A stretch of DNA of 64,000 nucleotides from Amycolatopsis mediterranei (GCF_026017845.1 NZ_CP100416.1:2097236-2161235); one strand, 5' to 3'; positions 16,707 to 26,359 are shown, counted from the stretch's first letter. Translations and numbers: made by a program. Notes: generated by a model not told the origin, from the sequence alone.

Positions 16707-17599
16707 TTCGCGGCCTCCAGTACCTTTGCGGCGGCTTCCACAGCGGCCTCGACGTCACCGCCGGGCGGGTAGAGCAGGGTGCGGCCGACGACCAGGCCGC
16801 GCACGACGTCGTGGCGCAGCGTCCGGCCCCACGAGGCCAGGTCGGCGGCCGGGTCGCCCGAGGGCATGCCGCCGAGCACCACCACCGGCAGCGTCGTGGC
16901 GCCCAGGACGGCGGCCGAGTCGGTGGACGGCAGCTTCAGCCAGGTGTGCGCCGACGTCGTCCCGAGGCCGGACGCGACGGTGACGGCCCGCGCCAGCGAC
17001 AGCGGGTCCGTCTGCAGCACGAGCTCGCCTTCGGAACGGGCGTAGGGGAGGGGCTCGATCATCGCGACCAGGCCGTACGCGGCCAGCTCGGTGACGGCGT
17101 CGGCGCAGGCCTGCAGCGTCGGGACCGTGCCGGGGTCGGAGGCGACGAGCCGGAGCAGCATCTTGCCGCCGTCGAGGCCGCAGTCGACCAGCGTCCGGGC
17201 GTCGTAGCCGGTGAACCGGTCGTCGATCTCCCAGTCCGCGCCGGCCAGGCCGCCGCGGTTCATCGACCCGAAGACGACCTTTTCGTGCAGCGCGCCGAGC
17301 AGCAGCAGCTCCTCGATGATGTCCGGAGTGCCGAGGATGCCGTCGACGGCCGGGTTCGCCAGCGCGACGAGCAGCCGGTCCAGCAGCGTCCGCCGGTCGG
17401 CCATGGCGAGGGGGTCCTCGCCGACCCCCAGCGCACCGCGGGCCGGGTGGTCGGCGGCGACCAGGAACAGCGTGCCCTGGTCGGACAGCAGCTGCGGACG
17501 TCGTTTGCGGGTCGCGTACGCCTGCCGGATCGCTCCCGGGTTCGTCGCGCGGGTGTGCAGCAGGTCCTTCCAGCGCTCGTCGCTCAGCACCGCGGTCAC
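16703..17599 (-). CDS. Cgl0158-type (beta/alpha)8 aldolase-like protein
   Basis: Protein of 298 aa starting at a GTG that overlaps the iolC stop (GTGA). It belongs to the family exemplified by Corynebacterium Cgl0158, found in actinobacterial inositol clusters and related to deoxyribose-phosphate/class I aldolase barrels. Segments such as LFLVAADHPARG, VFGSMNRGGLAG and LVDCGLDGGKMLLRL fit barrel strands. From its place between the kinase iolC and iolB, the likely role is cleavage of 2-deoxy-5-keto-gluconate-6-phosphate (the IolJ step). That role is inference from context; no IolJ homologue is present in the window. Confidence 0.82.
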   Translation of the reverse strand: MTAVLSDERWKDLLHTRATNPGAIRQAYATRKRRPQLLSDQGTLFLVAADHPARGALGVGEDPLAMADRRTLLDRLLVALANPAVDGILGTPDIIEELLLLGALHEKVVFGSMNRGGLAGADWEIDDRFTGYDARTLVDCGLDGGKMLLRLVASDPGTVPTLQACADAVTELAAYGLVAMIEPLPYARSEGELVLQTDPLSLARAVTVASGLGTTSAHTWLKLPSTDSAAVLGATTLPVVVLGGMPSGDPAADLASWGRTLRHDVVRGLVVGRTLLYPPGGDVEAAVEAAAKVLEAAK

Positions 17600-18525
17600 A
17601 GCAGCTCCTCGATCTCCCCGGCGGTCGGCATGGCGTCGGCGCAGGCCAGCCGCGACGCGACGAGCGCGCCCGCCGCGTTCGCGTACTCCGCGATCCGCAC
17701 CGGATCCCAGCCGGACAGCAGGCCGTGGATCAGTGCCCCGCCGAAGCCGTCGCCCGCGCCGAGCCCGCAGACGACCTCGATGCGCTGCGGCGACACCGTC
17801 CAGCGGCCCTCCGGCGTCGCCACGAGCACCCCTTCGGCACCCTTCTTGATCACCGCCAGGTGCAGTCCCCGGTCCAGCATCCGGTCCGCGGCGGTGTCCG
17901 GGTCCGCGGCACCGACGGCGACCTCCACCTCGGCGCGGTTCCCGACCGCGACCGTGACGTGGTCGAGCATCCCGCCGATCTCGGTCCGTGCGCTGTCGAC
18001 GTCCGGCCAGAACATCGGCCGGTAGTCCAGGTCCAGGACGGTGTGCTCCCGGCGGCCCCGGGCTTCGAGGATCTTCCGCTGGGTCGCCCGCGCCGGCTCC
18101 GCGGAGACGCCGGTGCCGGTCACCCACAGCAGCGGCACCGACGCGACGACGTCCCAGGGCACGTCGTCGTCGGTGAGCGTGAGGTCGGGCGCGATGGGGG
18201 AGCGGTAGAACAACAGTGGCGGGTCCGCGGGTGGGTTGAGCTCGCAGAACACCACCGGTGTCTGCAGGTCCGGCGAAGTGCCCACGAAGTCCGGGGAGAC
18301 GCCGAAGCCGTCGAGGGCTTGGCGCACGTAGTCGCCGAAGCCGTCCGGGCCGACCTTGGTGAGCACGGCCGTGCGCCGGCCGAGCCGCGCGGCGGCGACC
18401 GCGACGTTGGTCGCGGTCCCGCCGAGCGACTTGGCGAACGTGCTGACCCCGGCCAGCGGCACGCCGCTCTGTTCCGGGTACAGGTCGACCCCGACCCGGC
18501 CGATCGTGAGCGCTTCGAGCGTCAC
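17596..18525 (-). CDS. iolC: IolC: 5-dehydro-2-deoxygluconokinase
   Basis: PfkB/ribokinase-family kinase (309 aa) phosphorylating 5-dehydro-2-deoxygluconate before aldol cleavage. The N-terminal sugar-binding part shows [15 protein letters not shown]. The C-terminal PfkB signature is [17 protein letters not shown], with the catalytic Asp in GAGD around residue 256. The start is GTG 18525 ([17 protein letters not shown]), which overlaps the stop of the ABC ATPase and has GGAG a few bases upstream. A longer open frame upstream lies inside the ATPase gene and is not used. Confidence 0.92.
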   Translation of the reverse strand: MTLEALTIGRVGVDLYPEQSGVPLAGVSTFAKSLGGTATNVAVAAARLGRRTAVLTKVGPDGFGDYVRQALDGFGVSPDFVGTSPDLQTPVVFCELNPPADPPLLFYRSPIAPDLTLTDDDVPWDVVASVPLLWVTGTGVSAEPARATQRKILEARGRREHTVLDLDYRPMFWPDVDSARTEIGGMLDHVTVAVGNRAEVEVAVGAADPDTAADRMLDRGLHLAVIKKGAEGVLVATPEGRWTVSPQRIEVVCGLGAGDGFGGALIHGLLSGWDPVRIAEYANAAGALVASRLACADAMPTAGEIEELL

Positions 18526-19301
18526 GCCTTCTCCACCTGCCGCAGCTCGTGTTCGAGGGCTTCGAGTTCCGCGCCGCCCGCCATCTGCCGGGTCAGCTCG
18601 TTGATGTCGATGTCCTTCTTCTCGTACGACCCGAGCGGCGCGCCCCGCTTGAGCAGCAGGAACCGATCGGCGACGGGGTAGGCGTGGTGCGGGTTGTGCG
18701 TGATCAGCACGACGCCGAGCCCGCGATCCCGCGCTTGGGCGACGTACTTCAGCACGACCCCGGCCTGCTTGACACCCAACGCGGCCGTCGGCTCGTCCAG
18801 GATCAGCACCTTCGCGCCGAAGTACACCGCACGCGCGATGGCGACGCACTGGCGTTCACCACCTGAGAGCGTCCCGACCGGCTGCTCGACGTCCCGCAGG
18901 TCGATGCCCATGTCGGACAACGCCTTCTTCGTCGTCTCCCGGCCCTTCTTGCGGTCGAGCATCTTGAACGGGCCGAACCCGGTCGTCGGCTCGGAGCCGA
19001 GGAAGAAGTTGCGCCAGACGCTCATCAGCGGCACGACGGCGAGATCCTGGTACACGGTCGCGATGCCGCGATCGAGGGCCTCGCGCGGCGAGGTGAACCG
19101 CACCGGCTCGCCTTCGACGAGGAACTCGCCCCGGTCGTGCTGGTGCACCCCGGCCAGGATCTTGATCAGCGTCGACTTCCCGGCGCCGTTGTCGCCGAGC
19201 ACGCAGGTGACTTCGCCCGCATTGACCACAGTGGACACCTCACGCAGCGCGATGACGCTGCCGTAGGTCTTCCCGATGTCCCTGACTTCGAGCAAGCTCA
19301 T
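18522..19301 (-). CDS. Sugar ABC transporter ATP-binding protein
   Basis: Single-cassette ATPase (259 aa) energising the adjacent sugar importer. Walker A is GDNGAGKST at residues 36-44, the ABC signature LSGGERQ at 145-151 and Walker B VLILDEP ending at 171, followed by the switch histidine in ITHNPHH. Most ribose-type importers (RbsA) have two fused cassettes of about 500 aa. This one has a single cassette and would act as a homodimer, like FrcA-type systems. The ATG overlaps the permease stop and the TGA overlaps the iolC GTG. Confidence 0.93.
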   Translation of the reverse strand: MSLLEVRDIGKTYGSVIALREVSTVVNAGEVTCVLGDNGAGKSTLIKILAGVHQHDRGEFLVEGEPVRFTSPREALDRGIATVYQDLAVVPLMSVWRNFFLGSEPTTGFGPFKMLDRKKGRETTKKALSDMGIDLRDVEQPVGTLSGGERQCVAIARAVYFGAKVLILDEPTAALGVKQAGVVLKYVAQARDRGLGVVLITHNPHHAYPVADRFLLLKRGAPLGSYEKKDIDINELTRQMAGGAELEALEHELRQVEKA

Positions 19302-20341
19302 CGGCGTACCCTCTCCGCGCGGCGCCGGAAGGCGTTGTTGACCAGGACCGCGGCCAGCAGCATGACGCCGAGGAACAGCATGAACCAGTCGCTGTTCCAC
19401 TGCGCGAACACGATGCCCTGGCGGGCCATGCCGAAGATCAGCGCGCCGATCGCCGCGCCCACCGCCGAGCCGAACCCGCCGGTGAGCAGGCAGCCGCCGA
19501 TCACCGCGGCGATGATGTACTGGAACTCCAGCCCGATGCCCTGGTTGGCCTGCACGCTGGCGAAGCGCAGGATGTTGATCGAGCCGACCAGCCACGCGCC
19601 GAGCGCGGTGCCCATGAACAGCAGGATCTTCGTGCGCACCACCGGCACGCCGACCGAGCGGGCCGACACCTGCGACCCGCCGACCGCGAAGATCCAGTTG
19701 CCGAACCGGGTCCGCACCAGCAGCCACGCGGCGATCGCCGTGACGACGATCCACCAGATGATCGACGACTGGAACTCCGTGCCGCCGACGTCGAACGTGG
19801 ACGCGAACAGCCCGCCGGCCGACTCGTAGCCGCTGGTCGAGCGCATGCCCGACACCTGGACGGTGTTGGTGACCAGCCGCGTCACGCCGAGGTTGAGCCC
19901 CTGCAGGGCCAGGAACGACCCCAGCGTGACGATGAAGCTGGGCAGCCCGGTCTTCATCACCAGCCAGCCGTTGAACGCGCCGACGCCGAGCGCGAACGCC
20001 AGCGACGCCAGCAGCGCGAGCCAGACGTTCCAGCCCGCCTGCGTCGCCAGGATCGCGGTGACCAGCGACGTCGACGCCGTCATCACGCCCGCGGACAGGT
20101 CGAACTCGCCGCCGACCATGAGCAGCGCGACCACGACGGCCATGATGCCCAGCGTCGAGGAGTCGTCGAGCCAGGTCGCCACGCCCAGCGGGCTGAGGAA
20201 CTGGCCGGTGACGACGGAGAAGAAGACGAACACCAGCACCGCGCCGAGGAGCGCGCCGATTTCGGGGCGCACCACCAGGCGGTCGGTCAGGCTCTTCTTC
20301 GCGACGCGCTCGTCGGGCTGCGCTTGGATGGCTGCGGTCAT
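19298..20341 (-). CDS. Sugar ABC transporter permease
   Basis: Ribose/xylose/inositol-type permease (347 aa, BPD_transp_2 family) with 8-10 membrane helices. It has the family segments [10 protein letters not shown] and [21 protein letters not shown]. Start ATG 20341 overlaps the solute-binding protein stop (ATGA). The order binding protein, permease, single ATPase, then iol enzymes makes an inositol or related cyclitol the likely cargo. Confidence 0.92.
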   Translation of the reverse strand: MTAAIQAQPDERVAKKSLTDRLVVRPEIGALLGAVLVFVFFSVVTGQFLSPLGVATWLDDSSTLGIMAVVVALLMVGGEFDLSAGVMTASTSLVTAILATQAGWNVWLALLASLAFALGVGAFNGWLVMKTGLPSFIVTLGSFLALQGLNLGVTRLVTNTVQVSGMRSTSGYESAGGLFASTFDVGGTEFQSSIIWWIVVTAIAAWLLVRTRFGNWIFAVGGSQVSARSVGVPVVRTKILLFMGTALGAWLVGSINILRFASVQANQGIGLEFQYIIAAVIGGCLLTGGFGSAVGAAIGALIFGMARQGIVFAQWNSDWFMLFLGVMLLAAVLVNNAFRRRAERVRR

Positions 20342-21336
20342 CGCGTGCCGCGCTGCGCGTACGGGGCGATGGTGTCGATGTTGGTCTTGTCGACGAAGCC
20401 CGGGCCGGTCTGCACCGGCTTGCCGCCGCCGATGGTGTTGCCGTTCTCCTTGTACAGCTTCAGGAACACGATCGGCAGGTAGCCCTGCTCGTACTGCTGC
20501 TGGTCGACGGCGAAGAGGATGCTGCCGTCCTTGATCGCGGCGACGACGTCGGCGTTCAGGTCGAACGTGGCCACCTGGGCCTTGGAGCTCGCTTCCTTCG
20601 CCGCGGCGACGGCGCGGGCCGCGACCTGCGAGTTCAGCGCCAGCACGGCGTCGATCGACGGGTCGGACTGCAACGCGCCGCGGATCCGGGCCTGCGCGTC
20701 GGTCGGGTTGGAGATGTCGACCTGCAGCGTCGTGACGTTGCCGAAGGTCTGCTTCGCGCCGTCGCAGCGCTGGTTCTGGCCGATGTTGCCGGCCTCGTGG
20801 ATGACGCACAGCAGCTTCGTCTTGCCGGCCGCCTTGAGCCGCTGGCCGGCGCCCTGGCCCGCGAGGCCTTCGCTCTGCCCGACGTGGGCGATCGCGCCGA
20901 ACTGGGCGCTGAAGTCCTCGCCGGAGTTGATGGTGACGACCGGGATGCCGGCCTTCACCGCGTTCTGGATCGACGTCTGCAGCGCCTGCGGGTTGGCCAT
21001 CGAGACGACCAGGCCGCCGACCTTCTGCGCGACCGCGTTGTCGATCAGCCGGGCCTGGTTGCCCGGGTCGCCGTCGGAGAAGTAGTCGACGCCGACGTTC
21101 AGATCCTTGCTCGCCTGCTCGGCGCCGTTCTTCACCACGTTCCAGAAAGCGTCGCCGGCGCTGCCGTGGGTGACGACGGCGACCTTCAGCGGGCCGCCCG
21201 TGCTGGGGGCCGCCGCCGAGGGGCTGCTGCCGGAGCTGCTCTTCGAGTTGTCGGCGCTCGGGCCGCTGCAGGCGGAGAGGATCAGCCCGGCGGCGGCGAT
21301 CGCCGCCACACCGGCCAGCTTCTTGAAAGTAAACAC
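20338..21336 (-). CDS. Sugar-binding lipoprotein of ABC importer
   Basis: Periplasmic-binding-protein-like (type 1) receptor of 332 aa. The N-terminus is a lipoprotein signal with lipobox LSAC at residues 20-23, followed by a Ser-rich linker and the Peripla_BP_4 domain starting at [17 protein letters not shown]. Two closely spaced GTG codons are possible; 21336 is preferred because GAAGGAG lies 5 bases before it. It should capture the cyclitol or sugar outside the membrane and deliver it to the permease encoded next. Confidence 0.92.
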   Translation of the reverse strand: MFTFKKLAGVAAIAAAGLILSACSGPSADNSKSSSGSSPSAAAPSTGGPLKVAVVTHGSAGDAFWNVVKNGAEQASKDLNVGVDYFSDGDPGNQARLIDNAVAQKVGGLVVSMANPQALQTSIQNAVKAGIPVVTINSGEDFSAQFGAIAHVGQSEGLAGQGAGQRLKAAGKTKLLCVIHEAGNIGQNQRCDGAKQTFGNVTTLQVDISNPTDAQARIRGALQSDPSIDAVLALNSQVAARAVAAAKEASSKAQVATFDLNADVVAAIKDGSILFAVDQQQYEQGYLPIVFLKLYKENGNTIGGGKPVQTGPGFVDKTNIDTIAPYAQRGTR

Positions 21337-21359
21337 AGTCACTCCTTCGGGACCAGGTT

Positions 21360-22238
21360 TCAGAGGGAGTCGGTGATCTTCGCGAGGTGGGCCAGGCTGC
21401 GCTCGGTGTCCCGCCGGGGTACGTCGTCGGGGCTGCCGTCGCCGAGGGCGGTGTCCTGTTCGAGGACGTACCAGCCGTCGTAGCCGGCGGCCTGGACGGA
21501 GCGCACCATCGCCGCCACGTCCACGTCGCCCTCGCCGAGCGGGGTGTACATGCCCCGCCCGACCGCGTCGGTGTAGGCGAGCCGGCCCGCGCGGACCTCG
21601 CCCGCCAGATCTTCCCGGACGTCCTTGAGATGCACGTGCCCCACCCGTTCGGGATACCGCTTCGCCAGCTCCACCGGATCCGTCCCGCCGATCATCAGGT
21701 GCCCGGTGTCGAGGCACAACCCGAGATCGGAATCGGCGAGGAAGCGCTCGACCTCGGCCTGCTGCTCCACGTGCGTCCCGACGTGCGGGTGCAGCACCGT
21801 GCGCAGGCCGTGGGCGGCGGCGACATGGCGGATCTTGCCGGCGGTGTCGATCAGCGTCGCCCATTCGGCGTCGCTGAGCCGCGGACGGTCGTCGTAGCCC
21901 TCGAGGCCGGTCGCGGCGGCGAGGACGAGGACATCACCCCCGCAGGCGGCGAAGAGCGCGGCCGATTCTCCGGCTTCGCGCAGTGCTTGCTGCTGGTTTT
22001 CGTGGAGGACGACGGCCAGGAAGCCGCCGACGAGGGTCAGGTCGTAGCCGGCCAGCAGCTCGCGCAGCGCGGCGGGGTCGCGGGGGAGGTACCCGGGCGG
22101 CCCCAGCTCGGTGGCCTGGACGCCGAGCGCCGCCATCTCGCCGAGCACGGTCGCCGCGTCCAGCACCCGGCCCCAGCCCGGCACTTCGCAGACGCCCCAC
22201 GAGATCGGGGCGGCGGCCACGCGGATCGTCGCTGTCAC
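21360..22238 (-). CDS. IolE-like inosose dehydratase / TIM-barrel isomerase
   Basis: Xylose-isomerase-like TIM barrel (292 aa). The N-terminus IRVAAAPISWGVCEVPGWG is characteristic of the IolE branch, which dehydrates scyllo-inosose (2-keto-myo-inositol). Metal-site segments are HPHVGTHVE, LDTGHLMIGG and GHVHLKDV. It is the first gene of the leftward iol operon, directly downstream of the LacI-type operator. Together with IolD, IolB and IolC in the same operon, a dehydratase role is well supported, although the wider family also contains sugar epimerases. Confidence 0.85.
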   Translation of the reverse strand: MTATIRVAAAPISWGVCEVPGWGRVLDAATVLGEMAALGVQATELGPPGYLPRDPAALRELLAGYDLTLVGGFLAVVLHENQQQALREAGESAALFAACGGDVLVLAAATGLEGYDDRPRLSDAEWATLIDTAGKIRHVAAAHGLRTVLHPHVGTHVEQQAEVERFLADSDLGLCLDTGHLMIGGTDPVELAKRYPERVGHVHLKDVREDLAGEVRAGRLAYTDAVGRGMYTPLGEGDVDVAAMVRSVQAAGYDGWYVLEQDTALGDGSPDDVPRRDTERSLAHLAKITDSL

Positions 22239-22261
22239 AAGGGGCCTCCGTTGGTCCGTTG

Positions 22262-22269
22262 GAGCGCTC
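22262..22269. promoter_or_regulatory. Partial second LacI operator core
   Basis: GAGCGCTC within GGAGCGCTCT repeats the core of the full palindrome at 22274, with centres 17 bp apart. It may allow two repressor dimers to bind side by side. Confidence 0.45.
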
Positions 22270-22273
22270 TATT

Positions 22274-22291
22274 GATTAGAGCGCTCTAATC
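22274..22291. promoter_or_regulatory. LacI-family operator between divergent iol transcripts
   Basis: GATTAGAGCGCTCTAATC is a perfect 18-bp palindrome with central CG, the hallmark of LacI/GalR-family sites. It sits 36 bases before the IolE-like start and 59 before the lacI-type gene, so one repressor can control both directions. Confidence 0.85.
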
Positions 22292-22349
22292 TTGTAGCGT
22301 CCGTCACAGCAAGTCAAGGCCGAGTTTTCCGAGATCAGGGGAGGTGCGC

Positions 22350-23387
22350 GTGGTGCGACCGACCATGGAGGACGTCGCCGCACGGGCGGGAGTTTCCCGC
22401 GCACTGGTCTCGCTGGTGATGAACAATTCGCCGAAGGTCTCCGACGCGCGGCGCGCGGCGGTGCTGCGCGCGGCCGAAGAACTCGGCTACCAGCCGCACG
22501 TGATGGCGCGGTCGCTGGCCAGCCGGACGTCCACCGTGCTCGGCGTGATGGTCAACGACCTGCGCAACGCCTTCTTCGCCGACGTCGTCGAGGGGCTCGA
22601 CGCGGCCGCCCAGGCGGCGGGCTTCGACCTGATCCTCAACACGGGCGGCCGCAGTCCCACGCGCGAGTGGAACGCCCTGCACAACCTGCTTTCCTTCCGC
22701 CCGGCGGGGATCATCCTGCTTTCGCCGGTCGTCCCGGCGGCGTCGATCCAGCTCGCGGCCAAGCAGTGCCCGGTCGTGCTGGTCTCGCGGACGATTCGGT
22801 CGTCCACAGTGGACACGGTGAACGACGACGGCGAGGCGGGGTCCGCGCTGGCCGTCGACCACCTGGTCGGCCTCGGCCACCGGCGCATCGCCCACCTCGA
22901 CGGCGGCGGCGCGGCCGGGGCGGCCCAGCGGCGCCGCGGGTTCCAGTCGGCGATGCGGCGGCACGGGCTGGAGCCGATCGTCGTCCGCAGCGAGCACACC
23001 GACACCGGCGGCGAGAAGGCCGTGCGCGAACTGCTGGCGACGTATTCGCGGCTCGACCTGCCGACCGGGCTGGTGGCGGGCAACGACTTCAACGCCGTCG
23101 GCGCGATTTCGGCCCTCGAAGAGGCGGGTTTGCGCGTGCCCGAAGACGTCTCGGTCGTCGGCTACGACAACACGTCGCTCGCCGCGCTGCGGCACCTCTC
23201 ACTGACCACTGTGGACCAGCCACGCACCGAAATGGGGCGGCTGGCCTTCGAAGCGCTGATCGAGCGCGTCCGCGGGGAGCGCACGGAGCCGGTCCGGCAC
23301 CTGCTGCACCCGTCCCTGGTGGTCCGCGCGACCACCGCCGAGTTTCTGATCCGGCCAAAAGCAGGCCGCCCCCCGAGCGGCACGTAA
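22350..23387 (+). CDS. LacI-family repressor of the iol module
   Basis: LacI/GalR regulator (345 aa). The DNA-binding domain TMEDVAARAGVSRALVSLVMNN is followed by the hinge helix region and a periplasmic-binding-like effector domain. Minor-groove leucine is replaced in the segment HVMARSLASRTS. Of three clustered GTG codons (22344, 22350, 22353), 22350 or 22353 suits the GGGGAGG at 22338-22344 best. Inositol operons of Firmicutes use DeoR-type IolR and Corynebacterium a GntR-type IolR, so a LacI-type controller is a lineage-specific choice. It is co-directional with the IolG-like dehydrogenase. Confidence 0.88.
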   Translation: MVRPTMEDVAARAGVSRALVSLVMNNSPKVSDARRAAVLRAAEELGYQPHVMARSLASRTSTVLGVMVNDLRNAFFADVVEGLDAAAQAAGFDLILNTGGRSPTREWNALHNLLSFRPAGIILLSPVVPAASIQLAAKQCPVVLVSRTIRSSTVDTVNDDGEAGSALAVDHLVGLGHRRIAHLDGGGAAGAAQRRRGFQSAMRRHGLEPIVVRSEHTDTGGEKAVRELLATYSRLDLPTGLVAGNDFNAVGAISALEEAGLRVPEDVSVVGYDNTSLAALRHLSLTTVDQPRTEMGRLAFEALIERVRGERTEPVRHLLHPSLVVRATTAEFLIRPKAGRPPSGT

Positions 23388-23468
23388 CCGTTGCTGCGAA
23401 GTCATTCGGCCGTGACTGTGGCCGGATCGGAAACCATCAGCACAGTCTGCGACAGGAGGAACACCACG

Positions 23469-24467
23469 ATGAGGTTGGGATTGGCGGGCACCGGCCGGAT
23501 CGGCACCGCGCACGCGGAGACGCTGAAGGGCTTCGACGAGGTCGAATCGGTCGTCGTGGCCGACGTCGACACCGCGCGAGCCGCCTCCGCCGCCGCGAAG
23601 CTCGGCGTCGAATCGGCGTCCCTCGACGAGCTGTTCGCCGCGGGTCTCGACGGGCTGGTCGTCACGGCGGCGACGGACGCGCACCCCGGCCTGATCATCG
23701 CGGCGGTCGACGCGGGCCTTCCGGTGTTCTGCGAGAAACCGGTGGCCGCGGACATCCCGGGCACCCTGGCGGTGATCGACCGCATCGGCGCCTCGGACGT
23801 CCCGGTCCAGATCGGCTTCCAGCGCCGCTTCGACGCGGGCTACGCCGCGGCCCGGGCGGCGGTCGCGTCCGGCGAACTGGGCTGGTTGCACACCTTGCGC
23901 GCGACGACGTTCGACCCGGCGCCCCCGCCGGCGGAGTACGTGGCCCACTCGGGTGGCTTGTTCCGCGACTGCGGCGTGCACGACTTCGACATCATCCGCT
24001 GGGTGAGCGGCCGCGAGGTCGACGAGGTGTACGCGATCGGGGCAAACCGCGGCGAGCAGTTCTTCCGCGACGCGGGCGACGTCGACACGGCGGCGGCGAC
24101 GCTGACCCTGGACGACGGCACGCTGGCGACGGTGTCGCTGACCCGCTACAACGGCGCGGGGTACGACGTGCGCCTCGACGTGCTCGGTTCGGTGTCGGGC
24201 GTGGTGGTCGGCCTGGACGACCGGGCCCCGCTGCGGTCGGTGGAGCCGGGGGTGGCACCGTTGCCCGGGCCGGCGTACCCGGGCTTCATGGAGCGGTTCC
24301 GCCCGGCGTACACGACGGAGCTGCGAGCGTTCCTGGACGTCGTCGCGGGCCGGGCCCCTTCGCCCTGTGGGGCGGCGGATGCGCTTGAGGCGTTCTACAT
24401 CGCCGAGGCGTGCGAGGTGTCGAGGCGGGAACGGCGTCCGGTGAAGCTGGCGGAGGTCCGCCGCTAG
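23469..24467 (+). CDS. IolG-like Gfo/Idh/MocA dehydrogenase
   Basis: NAD(P)-dependent oxidoreductase (332 aa), probably inositol 2-dehydrogenase, the entry step of the pathway. The Rossmann motif is GLAGTGRIGTAHAE at the N-terminus. The conserved substrate-site lysine is in FCEKPVA and the catalytic HxxxD-type segment is CGVHDFDIIRW. Start ATG 23469 has AGGAGGA at 23454-23460; an open frame upstream to 23391 lacks one. Its last codons, including the stop, form one arm of the terminator shared with asnB. Confidence 0.88.
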   Translation: MRLGLAGTGRIGTAHAETLKGFDEVESVVVADVDTARAASAAAKLGVESASLDELFAAGLDGLVVTAATDAHPGLIIAAVDAGLPVFCEKPVAADIPGTLAVIDRIGASDVPVQIGFQRRFDAGYAAARAAVASGELGWLHTLRATTFDPAPPPAEYVAHSGGLFRDCGVHDFDIIRWVSGREVDEVYAIGANRGEQFFRDAGDVDTAAATLTLDDGTLATVSLTRYNGAGYDVRLDVLGSVSGVVVGLDDRAPLRSVEPGVAPLPGPAYPGFMERFRPAYTTELRAFLDVVAGRAPSPCGAADALEAFYIAEACEVSRRERRPVKLAEVRR

Positions 24468-24482
24468 CTTCACCGGACGCCG
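24432..24482. terminator. Bidirectional terminator overlapping the dehydrogenase 3' end
   Basis: A 17-base arm at 24432-24448 pairs perfectly with 24466-24482, enclosing a second perfect 6-2-6 hairpin (24449-24462). The rising arm is coding sequence (RRPVKL) and the TAG stop lies at the junction. It separates the convergent dehydrogenase and asnB genes. Confidence 0.85.
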
Positions 24483-24489
24483 GCGGCCG

Positions 24490-26331
24490 TCAGTCGAGCT
24501 GCAGCTCCGGGGAGTACATCTCGATCCAGTGGTACAGGTCGAGCAGCCGGTCCAGGCCGATCCGGTCCGCCGGGGCCATGGTCGCCGAGTCCACTTCGGA
24601 CACCCGGTGCGCCCACGACCGGTCGACCAGCCCGAACACCGCGTGGCCCGGCTCGGCCAGGACCTCCTTGGCCTGCTGCTGCAACGCCGCCGCGTAGCCC
24701 GGGTCCTGTGTCGACGGGTACGGGCTCTTCACCCGCTGCGCGACCGACGAAGGCAGCACGTGCTTGGTCGCGTGCCGCAGGAGGCTCTTCTCGCGGCCGT
24801 CGAACGTCTTCAGCGACCACGGCGTGTTGTAGACGTACTCGACCAGCCGGTGGTCGCAGAACGGCACCCGGACCTCCAGGCCCACCGCCATCGACGCGCG
24901 GTCCTTGCGGTCCAGCAGCATCCGCACGAACCGGGTCAGGTGCAGGTGGCAGATCGTCCGCATCCGCGCCTCGACCGCGGACTCGCCGTCCAGGTGCTCG
25001 ACCTCGTCGACCGCCGAGCGGTACTGGTCGCCCAGGTAGGACTCCAGATCCATCGTGCGCATCAGCTCGGGCGTGTAGATGGACGTGCGGTCGGTCATCA
25101 TCGCGCTGCGGAAGGCGATCCACGGGAACATGTCCGCGTTGACCGACGCCTCGTCGAAGAACCAGCGGTAGCCGCCGAACACCTCGTCGGCCGACTCGCC
25201 CGACAAGGCCACCGTCGACTCGCCGCGGATCGCCTTGAACAGCAGGTACAGCGACGTGTCCATGTCACCGAGCCCCGCGGGGATGTCCCGGGCCCGCAGC
25301 ACCGCGCGCCGGACCTCCGGGTCGGTCAGCTCGGCCGGGTTCAGCACGACGTCCTGGTGCGCGGACCCCACCAGCGAAGCGACGTCACGCACGAACGGCG
25401 AGTCCGCGGTATCGCGCATCTCGTCCGGCTTGAAGTTCTCTTCCTGGCCGAGGAAGTCGACCGAGAACGTCCGCAGCTGCTCACCTTGCGAAGCGAGCCG
25501 GGCCGCGGCCAGGCCGGTGACGGCGCTCGAGTCCAAGCCGCCCGACAGCAGCACGCAGCGGGGGACGTCGGCGACGAGCTGCCGGTTCACGATGTCGGTC
25601 ATCAGCTCGCGTACGCGGGCGACCGTGGTCTCCTGGTCGTCGGTGTGCTGCTTCGCGTCCAGCTTCCAGTACGTGCGGGTCCGGACGCCTTCGCGGGACA
25701 CCGTGACGATCGTGCCCGGCCGGACCTCCTCCATGCCCTTCCACAGCGACCAGCCGGGCCGCTTGGTGAACGCCATCAGCTCGCGCAGCCCGTCCGTGTC
25801 GACGACCTTCGCGGCCAGCGGGTTCGCCAGGATCGCCTTCGGCTCGGAGCCGAACAGCACGCCGTCGGGCGTCGGGTAGTAGTAGAACGGCTTGATGCCC
25901 ATCCGGTCGCGGATCATCACGAGCCGGTCGTCGCGCTCGTCCCAGATCGCGAAGGCGTACATGCCGTTGAGGTGGTCGACGACCGCGTCGCCCCACTGCA
26001 GGTAGCCGTGCAGCACCACTTCGGTGTCGCTGTCGGTTTCCCAGGTGTGACCGAGCTTCGTCAGCTCGTCCTTCAGCTCGGTGAAGTTGTAGGCCTCGCC
26101 GCTGTAGACCATCGCGATGTCGCCGTTCGGCGTCGAGACGGTCATCGGCTGACGGCCGCCGGGCAGGTCGATGATGGCCAGCCGCCGGTGGCCGAGCGCG
26201 ACGTGCCGGCGCACCCACGTCCCCGAGTCGTCCGGTCCGCGGCAGGCCATCGTGGCCGTCATGGCGTCGATGACGTCCTGGCGGCGGGTGAGGTCGGCGT
26301 CGTAGGAAACCCAGCCGGCGATACCGCACAT
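24490..26331 (-). CDS. asnB: Asparagine synthase, glutamine-hydrolysing
   Basis: Makes asparagine from aspartate, ATP and glutamine (613 aa, cytosolic). Residues 1-~210 are the class II glutaminase: nucleophile Cys2 (MCGIAGWV), RGPDDSG, and the oxyanion/glutamine residues in AMVYSGEAYNF. The synthetase domain starts near residue 230 with the PP-loop LSGGLDSSAV at about 256-265 and a C-terminal helical part (FDGREKSLLRHATKHVLP). The ATG is unambiguous because Cys2 must be exposed. The promoter region carries a GTAAC-N6-GTAAC element resembling a GlnR box, so nitrogen control is likely. Confidence 0.95.
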   Translation of the reverse strand: MCGIAGWVSYDADLTRRQDVIDAMTATMACRGPDDSGTWVRRHVALGHRRLAIIDLPGGRQPMTVSTPNGDIAMVYSGEAYNFTELKDELTKLGHTWETDSDTEVVLHGYLQWGDAVVDHLNGMYAFAIWDERDDRLVMIRDRMGIKPFYYYPTPDGVLFGSEPKAILANPLAAKVVDTDGLRELMAFTKRPGWSLWKGMEEVRPGTIVTVSREGVRTRTYWKLDAKQHTDDQETTVARVRELMTDIVNRQLVADVPRCVLLSGGLDSSAVTGLAAARLASQGEQLRTFSVDFLGQEENFKPDEMRDTADSPFVRDVASLVGSAHQDVVLNPAELTDPEVRRAVLRARDIPAGLGDMDTSLYLLFKAIRGESTVALSGESADEVFGGYRWFFDEASVNADMFPWIAFRSAMMTDRTSIYTPELMRTMDLESYLGDQYRSAVDEVEHLDGESAVEARMRTICHLHLTRFVRMLLDRKDRASMAVGLEVRVPFCDHRLVEYVYNTPWSLKTFDGREKSLLRHATKHVLPSSVAQRVKSPYPSTQDPGYAAALQQQAKEVLAEPGHAVFGLVDRSWAHRVSEVDSATMAPADRIGLDRLLDLYHWIEMYSPELQLD

Positions 26332-26359
26332 AACGAAACCCCTCCCGAAGAATGCTTAG

